A stretch of DNA of 64,000 bases, from the NCBI GenBank assembly GCA_002104945.1, contig MCFH01000016.1, forward strand, positions 372,001-436,000. Reading direction: 5' to 3'. The DNA comes from Piromyces finnis (taxonomy: Eukaryota > Neocallimastigomycota > Neocallimastigomycetes > Neocallimastigales > Neocallimastigaceae). Of the stretch, positions 1-14,440 are shown in pieces. Made by a program: the position numbers and the translations under genes. Under the pieces are notes generated by a model that did no database searches, had not been told where the DNA came from, and saw nothing but the letters and a program-made list of their open reading frames with translations. The stretch's first letter is position 1. Every line of letters begins with the position of its first letter.

Positions 1-18
1 TAAGTAATAAATTTTCAG

Positions 19-3000
19 AAGAAACATGGATTATTCTTTTAAAAGTTTTATTAGGTATATCAGATTATTTATTAAGAGAACCTCTTGGAAAACAAAACTC
101 TGATATTATTAATAATTCGGTTATGGCTGATAAATTATGTGAAAATGTGATTAGAGTATGTACTAAGGAAATATAATACTTGTTTAAATTTTTAAATTTA
201 TTTTATTTTTAATTGTATAAAAACAAAAATAATACATTATATAAAGGTATTAATAGAATCATGGTTAAGATCACAAACAAAAAGAACTGACATGTGGGAG
301 TCATTAAAAGTACATCTTATATAGGATTTGAATTGCTTTTAATTTTTTTAGAATAAACCCAATTTTAATATTTTAATTAATGGTTTATATATTAAATTTA
401 CACAAAAATATAATTATATATAGAAATATTTTAAAAACTGGACTCACAGAATTGGTGTCATAGAACAATGGAATGCAACTATTTTTGGATTAACACAAAA
501 AGTAATCAATATTTTATATGGTCCAAAATACGGGAAAAATAATGTTAATATTGTTATGTACGTAAATTAAAGTTAATTTACATATATTTATTTATGGTTA
601 ATCTGATGTTTAAAAATTAATATATTTTGTATTATTTGTAATGAACTCATAACATATAGAAATGGCAGTATAATTTCACTTGATTTATCATCAGATTTTG
701 TTATTTATTCATGGGCTCAAATGCTTTGTATATAATATATATTAATTATTAAATAATCAAGGAGATTTTAATAACAAATTATTATCTAATTATTATAGAT
801 ATTGTTGGTGATGTTACAAGTTTAAGTCCAAATAATTTCAATAGTTTTTTAACTGTAGGATAGATATAACTTTTAAATAAAATATAATAATATATTAATT
901 TATTATTTTGTTTTAATTAACTTAGGGAATATCTAACATCGTTGATTTATTCCATACAATTGATAACATATGCGAAGATGAAGAAGTAGAGAACTTAATA
1001 AATAATATAATTATATTAATATATTAAAGGTTTAAAACAGTAATACATTTTGTTAACTATATTTTTCTTTATTAAATAAATAAAAAATTAAAGATGAATA
1101 GTAGTTCACCAGATGGAAATACTTTACTTAATTTATTTAGTAATTATCTATTTAATGCAATATCAATACAAAAAGAAAATAAAGAGTATGTATAATAAGA
1201 TATTATTAAATATTTAAAAACATATTACCCTTACTACATATAAATATTTAATCTTAACCATATTAAAATAAAAAAAAGGTATAATAAGGGAATGTCAATA
1301 GCTTACAGTATACTCTGTAAAATTATTTTTAAACCACAAAAAAGACTTCCAATTAATCAAATATATTTAGATAGAAGTTATACACTTATTTCACAGGTAT
1401 TCATTTATTATATATTTATTACATTTATTTTTTTATTAATATTTAAAAATATTGTTTGAATTCCTTTTAAAAAAGGGGTTGAATTCGGATTTTTTATCAG
1501 TAACATCAATAATAAAGAATAGTAGAACATTATTCCAACAAGATCTAAAAGGAAGTAGATTATTATTCCCTGATTATATTCATTCATTATTTAAACTATT
1601 GCCAAAAATATTTGCGAATAATTTGGTAAATAATACGAAAAGTCTATATATTTTAGTTTTTTAACATACTTGAAATAAATCATTTATTAATTTAAAATTA
1701 TCATAATAAAGATAAAGAATGAAATAAAAAACGTAGATGAAGATTTTGATTATTTAAGATTATCATGCTATGTTATACTATCAAATATATATTCATATCC
1801 AAATCACTTCTTCGAAATTCCTATTAGAAATGAATTACAAAATAATGATATATTGAATGGAAAACAAATTTTTATGTTAGAAAAAACTCATAATGAGGTA
1901 ACATTTATCTATTCTATTCAATATATTTAAAAAGTTACTTCTTATTATTATATATACTCACACAAAAAATATTACATATAAAAAGTGTTTTAAATTGTAT
2001 AAAGTAGTAAAAAATTCAAATGAAAAATTAATATTTGGATCAGTAAATATCAAAATAAAATTTATTCATATATGTTACTTCAATAAATTGTACATTGTTT
2101 TTATTATACTAATTATAATATTAAATATTATAGTTAAAACCTATCATTTTGGAAATTCTATTATCATCTTTACAGTATGAGACGAATGAAGATAATATGA
2201 ACTTTTTATTATATCTCATTTATTGTTATACCTATGATGATATCAAAAATACAAAAGGATTATTAAAAACCGTAAATGAATCAATAATTAATACAGTAAG
2301 TTAATTTTTTTAAAAATAAGTTTTTATTTACATTATGTATATTTATATTATTTAATAGTAATATAACAAATAAAATATCATTTTTAGGTAATATTAAAAA
2401 AAGATTACTCTCTAAAACTTACAAAAGATGCATTAGACACGCTTTTTGATTTATCATTATTGCACAATTTTGCTACTGATGTAATCATATTACTATTTAT
2501 TAAGTCCAAAATTTAAATAATTATTAATATATTAACAAAATATTTTATTCATTTATACAATAATGAAGTATGAACCTCAAGAATTAATTATGAAGTTCTG
2601 TGTTTATATTGATATATTATTAATGGAAGATAATATTGTGGTATAATATTTTATAATAGATAGATAATGTGATTAATATACAAGATATAAATATATATTA
2701 TAAATATTAATATATAATTTTTAATATTTTTTATTTTACATCAATAACAATAAATCCATATAATTAATAGCCATATCAATATATAATATGTAAAGCTTAT
2801 GAAATTATTTTAAGTTGGATAATTAATGGAACTTGGATAACTAAATATAAATATTGTTTAAATTGTGTCATTTCAATTTTAAGTAAAGGAATCTATTATT
2901 CAAATAAACAAAATTTTGTAAATATGCCAAATGTAATAAATTTAATTAATATGGAAGGAAAAGATGTTTTAGATGAATCCCTTTCAGAATTCATTAAACG

Positions 3001-6000
3001 TAAACTAATTAAAAGAAATGGTATTCCATTAAATTTACAAAATTCAAAAATAACAACTAAAGACGGTATAAGTACTAGCACAGAAGATGGTGGTGTTGGG
3101 GTACCAACCTTTGCTATTTTAAGTTCTGCATTAATGATTGAAACTGTATCAGAAGTATGTTTAAATAAAATTCTTAATTTTTATGGTACATTCCCACCCT
3201 ATGGTAATAATACTAGTGTATGCAATACAGGAAGCTTATGGGAAGAAGATAAAGAATTAATAGAGTTAATAAAATTAAAATATAGCAAAAATAAGAATTT
3301 TCAACTTAATAATAAAAGTAATGACGAAATAATTCAATTATTCTTAGAACAAGAAGATGACAATGACGTTATTCAATATTATAGTTTAAATAATGAATCT
3401 ATTATTGGTATTTTATCTTTACCTACATGGTATGTAAATATGAAAAAGAAAGTTTTTAATAATAAAAATAAACCTGTTATTAAATCATGTTCAACCAACA
3501 ATGGTATGGGAAATAACAACAAAACAAATTCTAATTATAAAAAATCAAACTCAGAAATAATAAACAGAAATTCATTATCCGATAATGTAGTGGAACTTAA
3601 CTATGAAAATTCAATTCAATATAATGCTAAAGAGTGTTATAGCCCTGAACATGTTGTACTTTTTGAATATGATAATCCAAATTTCCAGTATTATCCTCTG
3701 GCTCGAAAACAATCTCAAACATCACTCTATGAGGTTACTATAGAGTCTCCTATAAATAATGTTGAAAAAAAAAATAATTCAAATGATTTACAAAATCTAA
3801 GAAAAGGTTCTTCTTCACTGAGTGAGGTAAATTTACTTTTAATTCCTAAACAAAAAGAAAAGGAAGAATTAAGTAGTCCAGATCATTTAAATATTCTTCC
3901 AGAACAGCAATCCAATACTAAAAGTAGGATGAGGGAAAGCTTCTACTCCACTAAAGGAATTAAAAGTATGGATGAGAAAAAAGATATTAATAATGATCAT
4001 TCCATAAGTACACCAACAAAAAACGAGGAACTTAAAGAAAAATTCGTAGCATTAATTGTTAGAAATTTTTCTGGAAAATATTCATGGATATCATCATTAA
4101 AATATGATAATAATGAGATTTTTAAAAATATGAATAATTCTAGCAATGTTGAAATAATGACTACATTAATAAATGAATTTAGCGAATCAAACACTAATCT
4201 TACAGACAAATTGTCAACATTAAATAATAAAACCAAGAATAAACAAACAATCAGTAATAGTATAAGTAGTTTAATACTAAATGAAGAAATGGTAAGATTC
4301 TTTGAAAATAAAAAGGATAATGAATTATTATCAAGTAATGATATTAATAATGAAAATAATAAATACAACGATAATAATAATATTAAAGAAAACAAAGAAT
4401 TTAAGATATTGAAATGTTCCTGTTTTAATGAATCAGAATTACCAAGTAATTATGATATTATTAATGATGGAAATAAAAAAATTTACAATAAGATTGAAAG
4501 TATTTCAGAAACATTATCTAGTAGTGAAGAAAAAATGATGAATGAACAAAAGAATAATAATAAAGAATTTAAAAAGTATTGTTATATTATATAAATATGA
4601 TATATATTATATAAATATATTAAATTATTTTTTAATCATAAAAATCATTAGAATAAATAAAATAGAAATGCCTAAATGCAGAGAAATGAACAATTCAGAA
4701 GAGAAGTAATTTAATTTAATTCTACATTTTTACATAAGATAAACAATAATTAAAATATGCTTATTTAATGTATTAAATTAGGGATACCAATATAAGATTA
4801 CACTTAATTCACAATAATTTAATATCATTAGAGAATTATAGCTCATTAACACCACTAAAGAAGTCTGTTAATTTATTTAGAGATCTACGTAAATTAGATC
4901 AATTTTCAAGGTATATATATAAAATTTTCTATACCTTTTCATTTTAATATTAAAAAAGGACATTTAATATAAATATGAATGATATATATTTAAAATATTC
5001 TTTTAAACTTACTAAATATTTTGATAGTCGAGACAAGTTTACCTTTTCAGTATTTTATGTCGCTAATGAAGATAGTACTATAAAGGATATATTCCATCCA
5101 AAATTTATTAATAAAGATTTTAAGTCATTTGTATATTCAATGTGTTGGTTAGTTAATCCTCAAAGTCATTCTGGATTTTTTGGAGGATTTGATAAAAATA
5201 CTAAACAAAATATACCATATTATTCCAATGATAGTGTGGAAATGATCTTGCATATACCATATTTCATAGATAATAATGAATTTTGTAAAATGGATTCATT
5301 CTTATCAGATTCAAATGCTAGTGGTAAATATATCTAAATTACAAATTATCAAATAATATTACAACTATATGTAATACTAATAATATTTATAATAATTTTT
5401 ACTTATTATCCTTTATTTAAGAAGATGGATTTATAAATGGATTTAAAGAGTTTACGAAAAAAAATAATATATATATTATTTGGATGGGAAAAAATAATAT
5501 TAACGCTAATAAGATATTAAATAAGCTTTACCAAAATGGTTTAACAGCAAAAATATATTACATTATATATCCATACAATTATACTAAAGGATTATTTAAA
5601 ATAAAAATCTATAAAGCTAAGCAAAGCAAATCAACAAATACTATAAGAATAAAAAGAAACGAAAATATAAAGAAACAGGAAGGTGAAAAATCCCGTATAT
5701 TCCATAATTCTAGAAGTTATGAGATAATCGATTTGAATGGCAAATCAAAAAATACAGTAGTTAATGAAAATGAGCAAAAATCAAAGAATTTAGAAAAAGT
5801 TTGTGAAGAAAACTCAAATGAATCTATAAATAGTGAATTAACAAATTTAAATGATAATAACTATGGCAATAACAGCAATAATGATACCAATATTAATAGT
5901 ATTAACAGCAATAGTAGTAATGATAATAATGATAATGATAATGATTGTAATATCATTAATAATAATAATGAAGATATAATTAATATTTACAACAATAATA

Positions 6001-6823
6001 ACAATAATGATAATAATAACAATAATAATAACAGTAATACTACAAATAATTATAATTGTAATAATGAACAATTGGAAACCTGTAGCAATATAAATAATCA
6101 TAATAAACAATTGATTAGTAATATTGTATCACAAAGTAATATAGACGAAATTCTACAAAGTAGAAATAATTCTTCAATTGTTATTAACAACGATATTCAA
6201 AAGAAATTATCTCTTCAAAATCAAATAAACACAACACATATTGTTTTCCGTCCTGTAATCATTGAAAATAAACAATCAAAAAAACAAAGCAATAATAAAG
6301 ATTCCCAGGGTGTATATATACCAAAATCGGATAAACCTAAACATGTAAAATTTTATAATACATATTTTCTAATAATACTCATCATCATTATGTTAAATTA
6401 AATATATATTTGGTAATAATTAGACTATAGGTCCATTGATTGATGGAATGATTGTTAGACAAAATTCTCTTGGATTTTTGATAAGAACATCAATAATTAA
6501 TTATTCAATGGATAAAATTAGTTTATATTCAAGAGCGTAAATATATATAATTAATATTAAATATATTTATAGACGATAGCAATATAATATTTTTTTGCTA
6601 AAAACATATAATTAATAATATTATATATTAACTTTTAAATTTTTTATATATAGAACCCTACAAAGGAAAAAACTAATTAAAACTTTATGTTCAAACTATC
6701 AAAATAATGTTTCTATGTCTCAGTATGTTATATATATATATATATTAATTTTTTTTATTGGTCCGAATATTAAATAACTTTTATATATATAAAATGATTA
6801 GGTATTATTCATCACTTTTATAA
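19..6823 (+). CDS. RalGAP beta-subunit-like protein, 3' part of gene (5' end outside window)
   Basis: Exons read as 19-155, 247-309, 424-557, 660-727, 799-854, 926-985, 1094-1185, 1279-1396, 1476-1625, 1712-1897, 2176-2295, 2388-2480, 2569-2640, 2771-4575, 4652-4705, 4782-4910, 4959-5323, 5422-6309, 6431-6536, 6654-6722, 6802-6823. They keep one frame over about 1,594 codons. Collinear similarity to RALGAPB from memory: ADKLCENVIRVLIESWL, NWTHRIGVIEQW, LYGPKYG, GISNIVDLF, QQDLKG, YYSLNNESI, VRNFSGKYSW, YTKGLFKIKIYKAK and GPLIDGMIVRQNSLGFLIR, ending in a C-terminal KKLIKTL...YYSSLL. The family heterodimerises with RalGAP alpha to switch off Ral-type GTPases. The beta subunit has a Rap/RanGAP-like fold, and I see no catalytic Asn-thumb motif here, so the role is probably structural. 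Long Asn/Ser-rich inserts sit in the 2771-4575 exon and inside the GAP-like domain (about 5830-6120). About 150 N-terminal residues are missing upstream of the window. Exon 10 could start at 1718 instead of 1712. Confidence 0.85.
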
Positions 6824-6835
6824 TAAAATATCAAG

Positions 6836-6866
<31 letters not shown>

Positions 6867-7368
6867 CTTTCTATTCTATATAAATGAACATTTTTTAGTT
6901 TTATTTTATATTATTATTAATCCATATAATAATATAAATTTTAGAAAATGAATATATAAATACATTATTAAAAATGTTTATAAAAATAACAAATAATTAT
7001 ATAATTGCTATTAAGATTTTTGAACATAATTTTAAAAAAAAAAATTAAAAAAAAAAAAAAAGCTGATTAAATAATGTAAATACATTTAATAAAAAGATTA
7101 AAAAATCATTTTGAAAAAAATTTAATTAAAAAATTAAAGTTTATAGTTTATTTAAAATATAATATTAAATTTTATTTTATTTAAAACAATAATAAAGGAA
7201 TATGAATATAATATAAAATAACATTTAGGTTTCTTTGCTGTATTAAATATTTATATTTAAGAAATAAAGAAAATTAACAAAATAAATATAATTAATTGAT
7301 ATGCTAATAAAAAATAATAATTATTGTTAAAGAAAAACAAGTATTTTTAATTAAAAATATTATATAAA
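6824..7368. other. Intergenic, RalGAP beta-like to TmcB-like gene
   Basis: A 545-bp AT-rich spacer between two genes on the same strand. It holds a roughly 26-nt poly(A) run at about 6840-6865 and a second A-rich run near 7030-7061. I see no coding potential. It must contain the RalGAP polyadenylation site and the promoter of the next gene, but no specific signal is distinctive. Confidence 0.6.
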
Positions 7369-10300
7369 ATGTCTGAAATAGAGTCATTAAATAATAATGA
7401 AGATAAAAATGATGAAACAAAAAAGGAAGAAGTATATAACACCGGTTTAGGTGCCCAAGGAAATATCGAAGTATTCATCATCATTATATATCAATAATAT
7501 AGTTTTTTTCATGATTATAAATATATAATATATTCATTAATTTATCAATTTAAGGAAACAATATTTTCTTTATTATATATTATGGTAAAAGAAAATTCAT
7601 TTCCACAAATTTTAGCTATTATTTGTCTTATTGTTGAAGGTTTTTATATTGTCAATATAATTTAAAAAATATAGAAAGTAAATCAACAACAAATTATCTA
7701 ACTATTAACAAAATGATTTCTTTAAATTGTGATATTGTGATATTTATTAATTAATTAAAAATTTTGTATTTACAGATTATCAAGTTTTAAACTTTGTATT
7801 TAGAACAGAATGGTTTCCAACTATGCCACATATTGTACCAATTCTTGTAGATGTGTTATCCTTTGAAATGGCCTCAGTATCTGCATTTCGTAAATTAACT
7901 ATACTATATATAAGTTAAAATAACAATGATTTAATATATTAAAATAAAAAAAAAACAATTAATTATTAAAAGGTGTCTTAATGGTTATTATGTTTATTTT
8001 TGTTATTGCTGTTATTTCATCTGCTGGTATATACAATGATTATAAATTTTACAAATATATATTTTATATATTATTATTCCTATATTTCATATTATTAAAT
8101 ATTTTCTATATATATTAAAATATTTTACTAGTTTATGTTGCAATCAGTTTTCACGCTGGAAGGTAAACATATTAAAGAAAATAAGATGTATTTCATATTC
8201 TAAATCACTATTATTATATTTAAAAAAAAAAAAGATTCAAGTCTTTATGGCCAATTTTGGTATATTTTTTCTTTGAATAATTAATAAAAAATATAGAATA
8301 ATTGAATACTTTCAAAATGATTTTTCTATTTAATATTAAATTTATATTACATAAACATTTACATATATTATTTATTATAATAATTATAATATACTTGTAG
8401 ATTCTGAGAAATATTACTACTTTCTTGATGAGGTTTTTAAATTAGAAATTTTTTATTAATATAATAAGGATAGATAATTTTCAATAATTATTAATATTTA
8501 AATTAATATATATATAAACTAAATAAAAATAGTATTTTCTATATTCCAGGTAAAAATATATATCATATAATAATGAGTGAATAATACTTAAATTATATAG
8601 TTAAATAACCATGTCATTATATCTTTTAATATGAATTATATTGATTAATAAAATTTATAATAAAAAAGGTGTACACATTTTTATTGGATTTATTGTATGT
8701 TCCAATGGATATTTAGTAAGATTTGAAGAAGAAAAATGTTATACTCCAATCCACCTTCCATTGTAATAAAAAAATATAAATCACTAGAATAGTGTTAATG
8801 TTTTAATACTAATTCACTAAGCAATATTATTATTATAAATAAATATATTTATAACTAAAATAGTTTCATATGTTCAATTATTGGCTTATGTCTTTTTATT
8901 CCATATACAGTTCTTGTATGTTATACAAATAATCACTTATATAATTTTTTCACCATTATATAATATAGATATATAATAACAATTAAATATTCATAATACA
9001 CAATTACAAAAAAATAAAGATGTCGTCAGTATTTGTAGATCCATTACCATATAATAAAGGAAATCCATTAACCAAGGCTAGTGGAAGAGAAGATTTAATT
9101 TACTGTTTGTATAGATTAACATTGGTAATAATAATAATAATGTTTAACTAATATATTTAATTAAAAGAATTTAAAATTATGATAACTAATTTAATATTAT
9201 TTTCTCTATTTAAATATATATTTAAATAATATATTTTTGTATATATAAAAATTTAAAAATTAGATTGTAATTGAAAATTCAACTAAAGTATTGTGGAAAA
9301 GTTCTGCTCCATCACTTTATTTATTATGTATTGGAATTATATATATGGATTTTAAGGTTTTACGTCATCAACCTCTCCATAATGAAACTTTCAATCGAAT
9401 TCGTGCAGGAATATGGCTTGGGATTTTCTTATCTACATTCCCCGCAATTATATGTACATTAATGGATGAACCACCAAAATCAGATTGGCCCTGGATTATA
9501 TCTTTACTATTAAATATTCCAGGATTTCTTTCAGGATTTTTTATGTCTATCAAATTTAATAAATATATTACTTCTGGTATTTATAAGAGATTACGCGAAA
9601 AGAAAGAACATAATGATTTAATGATTGAAAAAATGAAAAATAATGAAATTGATCCAGAAGATATAGAACATGAAGATGTAATGAGATCCTTGGAGAGAAT
9701 TTGTAAATATAATAAGATTTAAAATTGTATTTATTTTTATAATAAAACTTTCTATAGATAATGTATACTTAAAATTATATTTTTTATATAAATTTTAAAA
9801 TTATATCATCAAAAACAATTAATTAAATTAAAAATACAATACTAACCAAAATTACATTACAGCAACAAACAAATTCACTCGTGAAAAAATAAAAGTATTT
9901 AAATGTGAAGAAGATTGTGAATTAGTGTGTAGATTTGTAAGGTATACATATATTATTAATATTTTCATTAATATATTTTATATTTATTTTAATATAAATA
10001 ATTTGTTTTAGAAATAATCGAAACCCAGAAGCTTATTTATTAATGAGAATGTTATTTGATGAAGGGTAAAATAAAAAATATATATTTTAAAAAATATGGC
10101 AATTTATAAAAATATATTTAATTAATTAATACCATATATTATATATTTATTTTTTTCTATAAAGAATTAAACAATATCCAAAAGATGCATTTGTTAGTAT
10201 ATTAAATTACAAAAAAATAACGTTTTATAATATGAATTATTCTATTTAAATATATCAAAATATAGCATACTAATATTTCAATATAAAATTTTTAAAAAAG

Positions 10301-13300
10301 GTTTTCATTCAATACTGTTATTATCTTTTTTCAATGCAAAATTTTAATAAAGATTATAGTCTTCTTGATGATTCAAAAAATTGCGTCACACCATATCAAT
10401 TACTTGAAAGAGCAGCAAAATTAAAACCAGCATTTGATAATAGATTTTTCATTTCTTTTGCTGCACAAACTATGGAACAAATAAAAAAGAGTAAAGAATT
10501 AGATTCATCAAAAATCGATATGTTAGTACATATTTTTTATTTCTTTAATTTAAAAGATATTATAATAGGTAATTAATAACTAACATTGCAATATTATTAA
10601 TATATTAATCTACTATAAATTTATATTTTATTGGTTTATAGTTCAACCTTTGTTGAATTAAAGACATTGGAAAGTAGTGCAATAAAGTTCCATTTAAATA
10701 CTCTAAGCGAATTTAAGTCTTTGTTTAAGAAGTTGAAAGAAAGTACAAATCCTAAAGATTGCATTAATTATACTTCAAGCTTAAAAAAAATCAGTGAAGT
10801 CCAATCTTTAGCAGATGAACAATACAGAAAATTGTTAACTAAGTTTACCGGAAATAAAGATGTTCGCCAAATGTATTATTTGTTATTGTCTGAAGTATTG
10901 GTAAAGGCACAATATATATAAAATGTAATATAATTATTTATATTTTTTTTAATAAATGAATAACAAAATTATAAAATTATTTATATTTTATTTAAAATTA
11001 ATTATAATTAAGAATCTTCCCGAACAAGCTGTAATTATTACAATAAAATAAATTTACAATTAATTAAATTTAACTGTTTGAATTATTAAAATATAATATT
11101 TTTTAAAAATGATTTCATATATAAGGCTAAATATCACTTTGATGAAAAAATTTTAAAAATGGTAAATGACAAAACTAATAATGAAAATACTGAAATATAC
11201 TCAAAAAATGTATGTATTTTAATTATTAAATATTATAAACTATATAATAAAAAGTATTTAAGTAAAAAAAATAAATTAATATATAAAAAATTTTACTTCA
11301 ATATTATTATAAAGAAATTAAATAATCGTGAGATTATTAATAATAATGATGAAACTAACCAAGAAATTTCCAAGGGATCAACTCTTAATGATTCAAAATC
11401 TAATAACAAATATGATCGTGAATTAATCAAAGAATTAGGATATAGGTATTCTATTTATTTTCTAAGTATTAATTATTTTCTTTTTTTTTTCTTCCTCAAA
11501 ATATATCATTAATATTACAATCAATTTATAACAAAAATACTACAGAAAAAATATGAAAAAAGTATTTATTAAACCAATTGACAAATATACTTTCTATTTC
11601 GACATTATTATTTACATAAACTTTCTTATACTATCAGTTGGGTAAAATATATTCTTTTAATTTTTCAAGTATAATATACATGCTAATGAATTTAATAATT
11701 AAATGAATATATATATAATAAAATACAATTATATTAATAAGTTTTATTATTAATAATATTATTATTAAAAAAGTTCTATAATCATTATCTTTTTATCTCT
11801 TAATATATCAAACAATTTAAATGAATTTGAAATTTCTTTGAAATCCTCCTATTTAGTTGAATCATTATGCGAAAAGTATAGAATTATGCATTTAAGTGCA
11901 ATATGTAATAGAAAAGATATATGGAACGAAAAAGTACTAGAAACAAAGCCATTCCTAGAGGATATAAATAATAATTTACTAGATTCCTTAAAAAGATATT
12001 CATCTTATGATCCTACTGATAATAATATAAATTTACTATACTCTGATCAAATTAAACATGTTAAAGAAAATTTTAATGTTTATCAAATAGGATATATGGT
12101 AGATAGAATGAGTACTTTTATTGAAACAACAGGTAAACTAATGAATTATTAAAAATAAGTTATCAAAACATAAAAAAAATAAAAAAAATAGTTAGATACT
12201 AAATAACTTAATTATAAATAACTACTATTGTAGAATATGATTTTAATAATACGCAAAATTTAATATTTGACACACCATTAAGGTAAATATATAGTATTTA
12301 TAACATTAGAAGATTTCATATTAAATATTATTTAAATAAATTAATTTATATATAATATTTTTATTTTAGATTCTTTATAGGTTTGTACTTTTCTAAGAAT
12401 AAATATTGAAATAATTTAACTACAATGAAATAATAATTAGTTAAAAATCTTTATTATACATAATTATTTATGGGATATAATTAGATAATGAAAAAGAAAA
12501 CTTCAATACTATTTTCCAAGAAGTATCAAAAATTGAATTAAATGAAATAAATAATAAATTTAATCTAGAAGTTTATATTATAATTTCTGTAACAAGTTTT
12601 ATAACAGTTTTGTATATATGTGCTACCTTCTTTTGTATATATTTTATATTTATTATATATTTATTATAATATTATATATATATAATAGTATTAATAATTA
12701 TAAAATATTGTTTTATTAATATTATATTTATTTATATATTTAATAACACTATTTTGTTTTGTAGCACTTAATCCACTATTAAAATTAATTAATAAAATGC
12801 AAATTGAGGTACTGAGAATGTTTAGACATATTCCTACAGAATATATTGATAATCTAATTGCAAAATTTGATGAACAGACAGAAATTATATATTTAAATTT
12901 TAATGTTGCTGATGATAACAAATCTATTAATAAAAAGGATGAATATTCATTAAATTCAAAAAATTCAAAAAATAAATTTCGTCGTTGTTACACTTCGTTA
13001 GTGATTTTTATTTTATGTGGTGGAATAGTATTCATACCAACTTATGTAAATATATAAATGTGAAAATATGTAGTAATTACACATAAATATTAACATAATT
13101 TTATAATTTATATATTATTATTGTATTTATAATTATACAATAGGTTAATATACCTAATCAAACTAGTTTGATTAATTTAATTCATAATGCAGTAAGTACT
13201 AAATACTTTATCCATTTAAATATTAAAAAACAATAAGAAAGAAAAAAAATAAATATATTTTTATTTATGATATCAAAAATACTAATAATAGTTTTAAATT

Positions 13301-14440
13301 AACATAAAATAATTATAGTCACAAAGACTACAATTGATTAAATCATCATATATATTTACATTGGAAACTAAAATTCAAGATAGAATGACATATTTACCAG
13401 GAGAAAGCGAAAGATTATTAACTGCATCTATTGATAGTTTGAAAGTTAGTATACTAAATAAATTAAATTTTAAAATAAAGAAGTTATTAAAAAAGCGTTA
13501 TATATATAAAATGAAAATAATTCTAGAAAATTCAACATAATATTCGATATGGAAAATACAAAGCACCACCATCTATTAAGATTGAAGTCCTTAAGGATTT
13601 AATATTAAATCCTTCTTGTAAACGAGAAACCCAAGAAGAATGTGATACCAGAGAATTTAATCAGGAGATAGGTATATTAATTTATTACTATTATATTAAT
13701 TAATAATAACATTATATTTTACATTAAAAAAGAAAACTTTGTAATATATAATACAGAATTAATATTTTTTAAATATTATAATTATCTTGAGCATATCATT
13801 AATATATAATTCATTTATTTATAATAATGATCATTTATATAAATAAATAGGATATTCTAAAAATATAGCAGAATTACCGTTAGATGATTTAATTAATTAC
13901 TATATTAGAGTTTCAGAGGCTTATATTACCAATAATCAAAACAATAATTTTACTGACTACTATGACACTCAATCTTGTTGTCAAACTATTCAAAATATTA
14001 ATGAAGATAAGGAAATTCAACTTCAACAAAAACTTCAAGAAGACATTATTTATGGACTAGAAAAATTTGATCATATAATTATTGAAGAATTAAAAGGAAA
14101 AAATACATTATGTATTGAGCTTACTATAATTTTCATAGTTGTATGCTTGATTATAAATATAATGGTTTACAGAGTAAATATTAAATCTGTTATGAATGAA
14201 AAGAAACATGAAATGAACGATTTAATCACATTAGCATTTATGATACCTAGAGATGTTATCAATAAAGTTTCTCTCTATAAAAAGTAATTTTTTTTCTTTT
14301 TCTGTTTTTTTTTTTTTTTAAGAAAAAATAATATTATATATAAATAACTAAAATAATGATTAAAAATAGTATAATAACTAATCATTCTATTCCATTAATA
14401 AACTAGGTTTATTGAAACTGGTGAAACTAATGACGATTAA
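7369..14440 (+). CDS. Tiny macrocysts (TmcB)-like large multipass membrane protein
   Basis: Thirty exons join without a frame break into about 1,245 codons: 7369-7470, 7555-7639, 7776-7889, 7973-8026, 8132-8162, 8235-8259, 8401-8432, 8533-8549, 8669-8762, 8864-8915, 9020-9124, 9264-9702, 9863-9941, 10012-10065, 10165-10192, 10301-10521, 10642-10900, 11126-11209, 11315-11445, 11546-11641, 11774-12132, 12234-12282, 12370-12380, 12485-12634, 12765-13045, 13144-13191, 13319-13444, 13527-13671, 13851-14283, 14407-14440. Residues about 35-360 form the N-terminal multi-TM block with GRFKSLWPIL and NPLTKASGRED, which I associate with TmcB-type proteins of Dictyostelium and chytrids. A TPR/HAT-like helical region follows (VCRFVRNNRNPEAYLLMRML, AFVFIQYCYYLF, KLKPAFDNRFFI). 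The C-terminal third has about four TM segments near residues 680-710, 870-890, 965-985 and 1185-1205. I see no PAS domain. Biochemical function is unknown; in Dictyostelium the name comes from a macrocyst phenotype. The donor of exon 24 is uncertain (12634 or slightly upstream). Confidence 0.75.

Noticed and set aside
1995-2180. Small plus-strand frame inside the RalGAP beta-like gene
   Set aside because: It lies mostly in the intron before the 2176 exon and has no similarity; the splice model explains the region.
9271-9553. Alternative small frames over exon 12 of the TmcB-like gene
   Set aside because: They overlap a well-supported membrane-protein exon in other frames and lack any domain.
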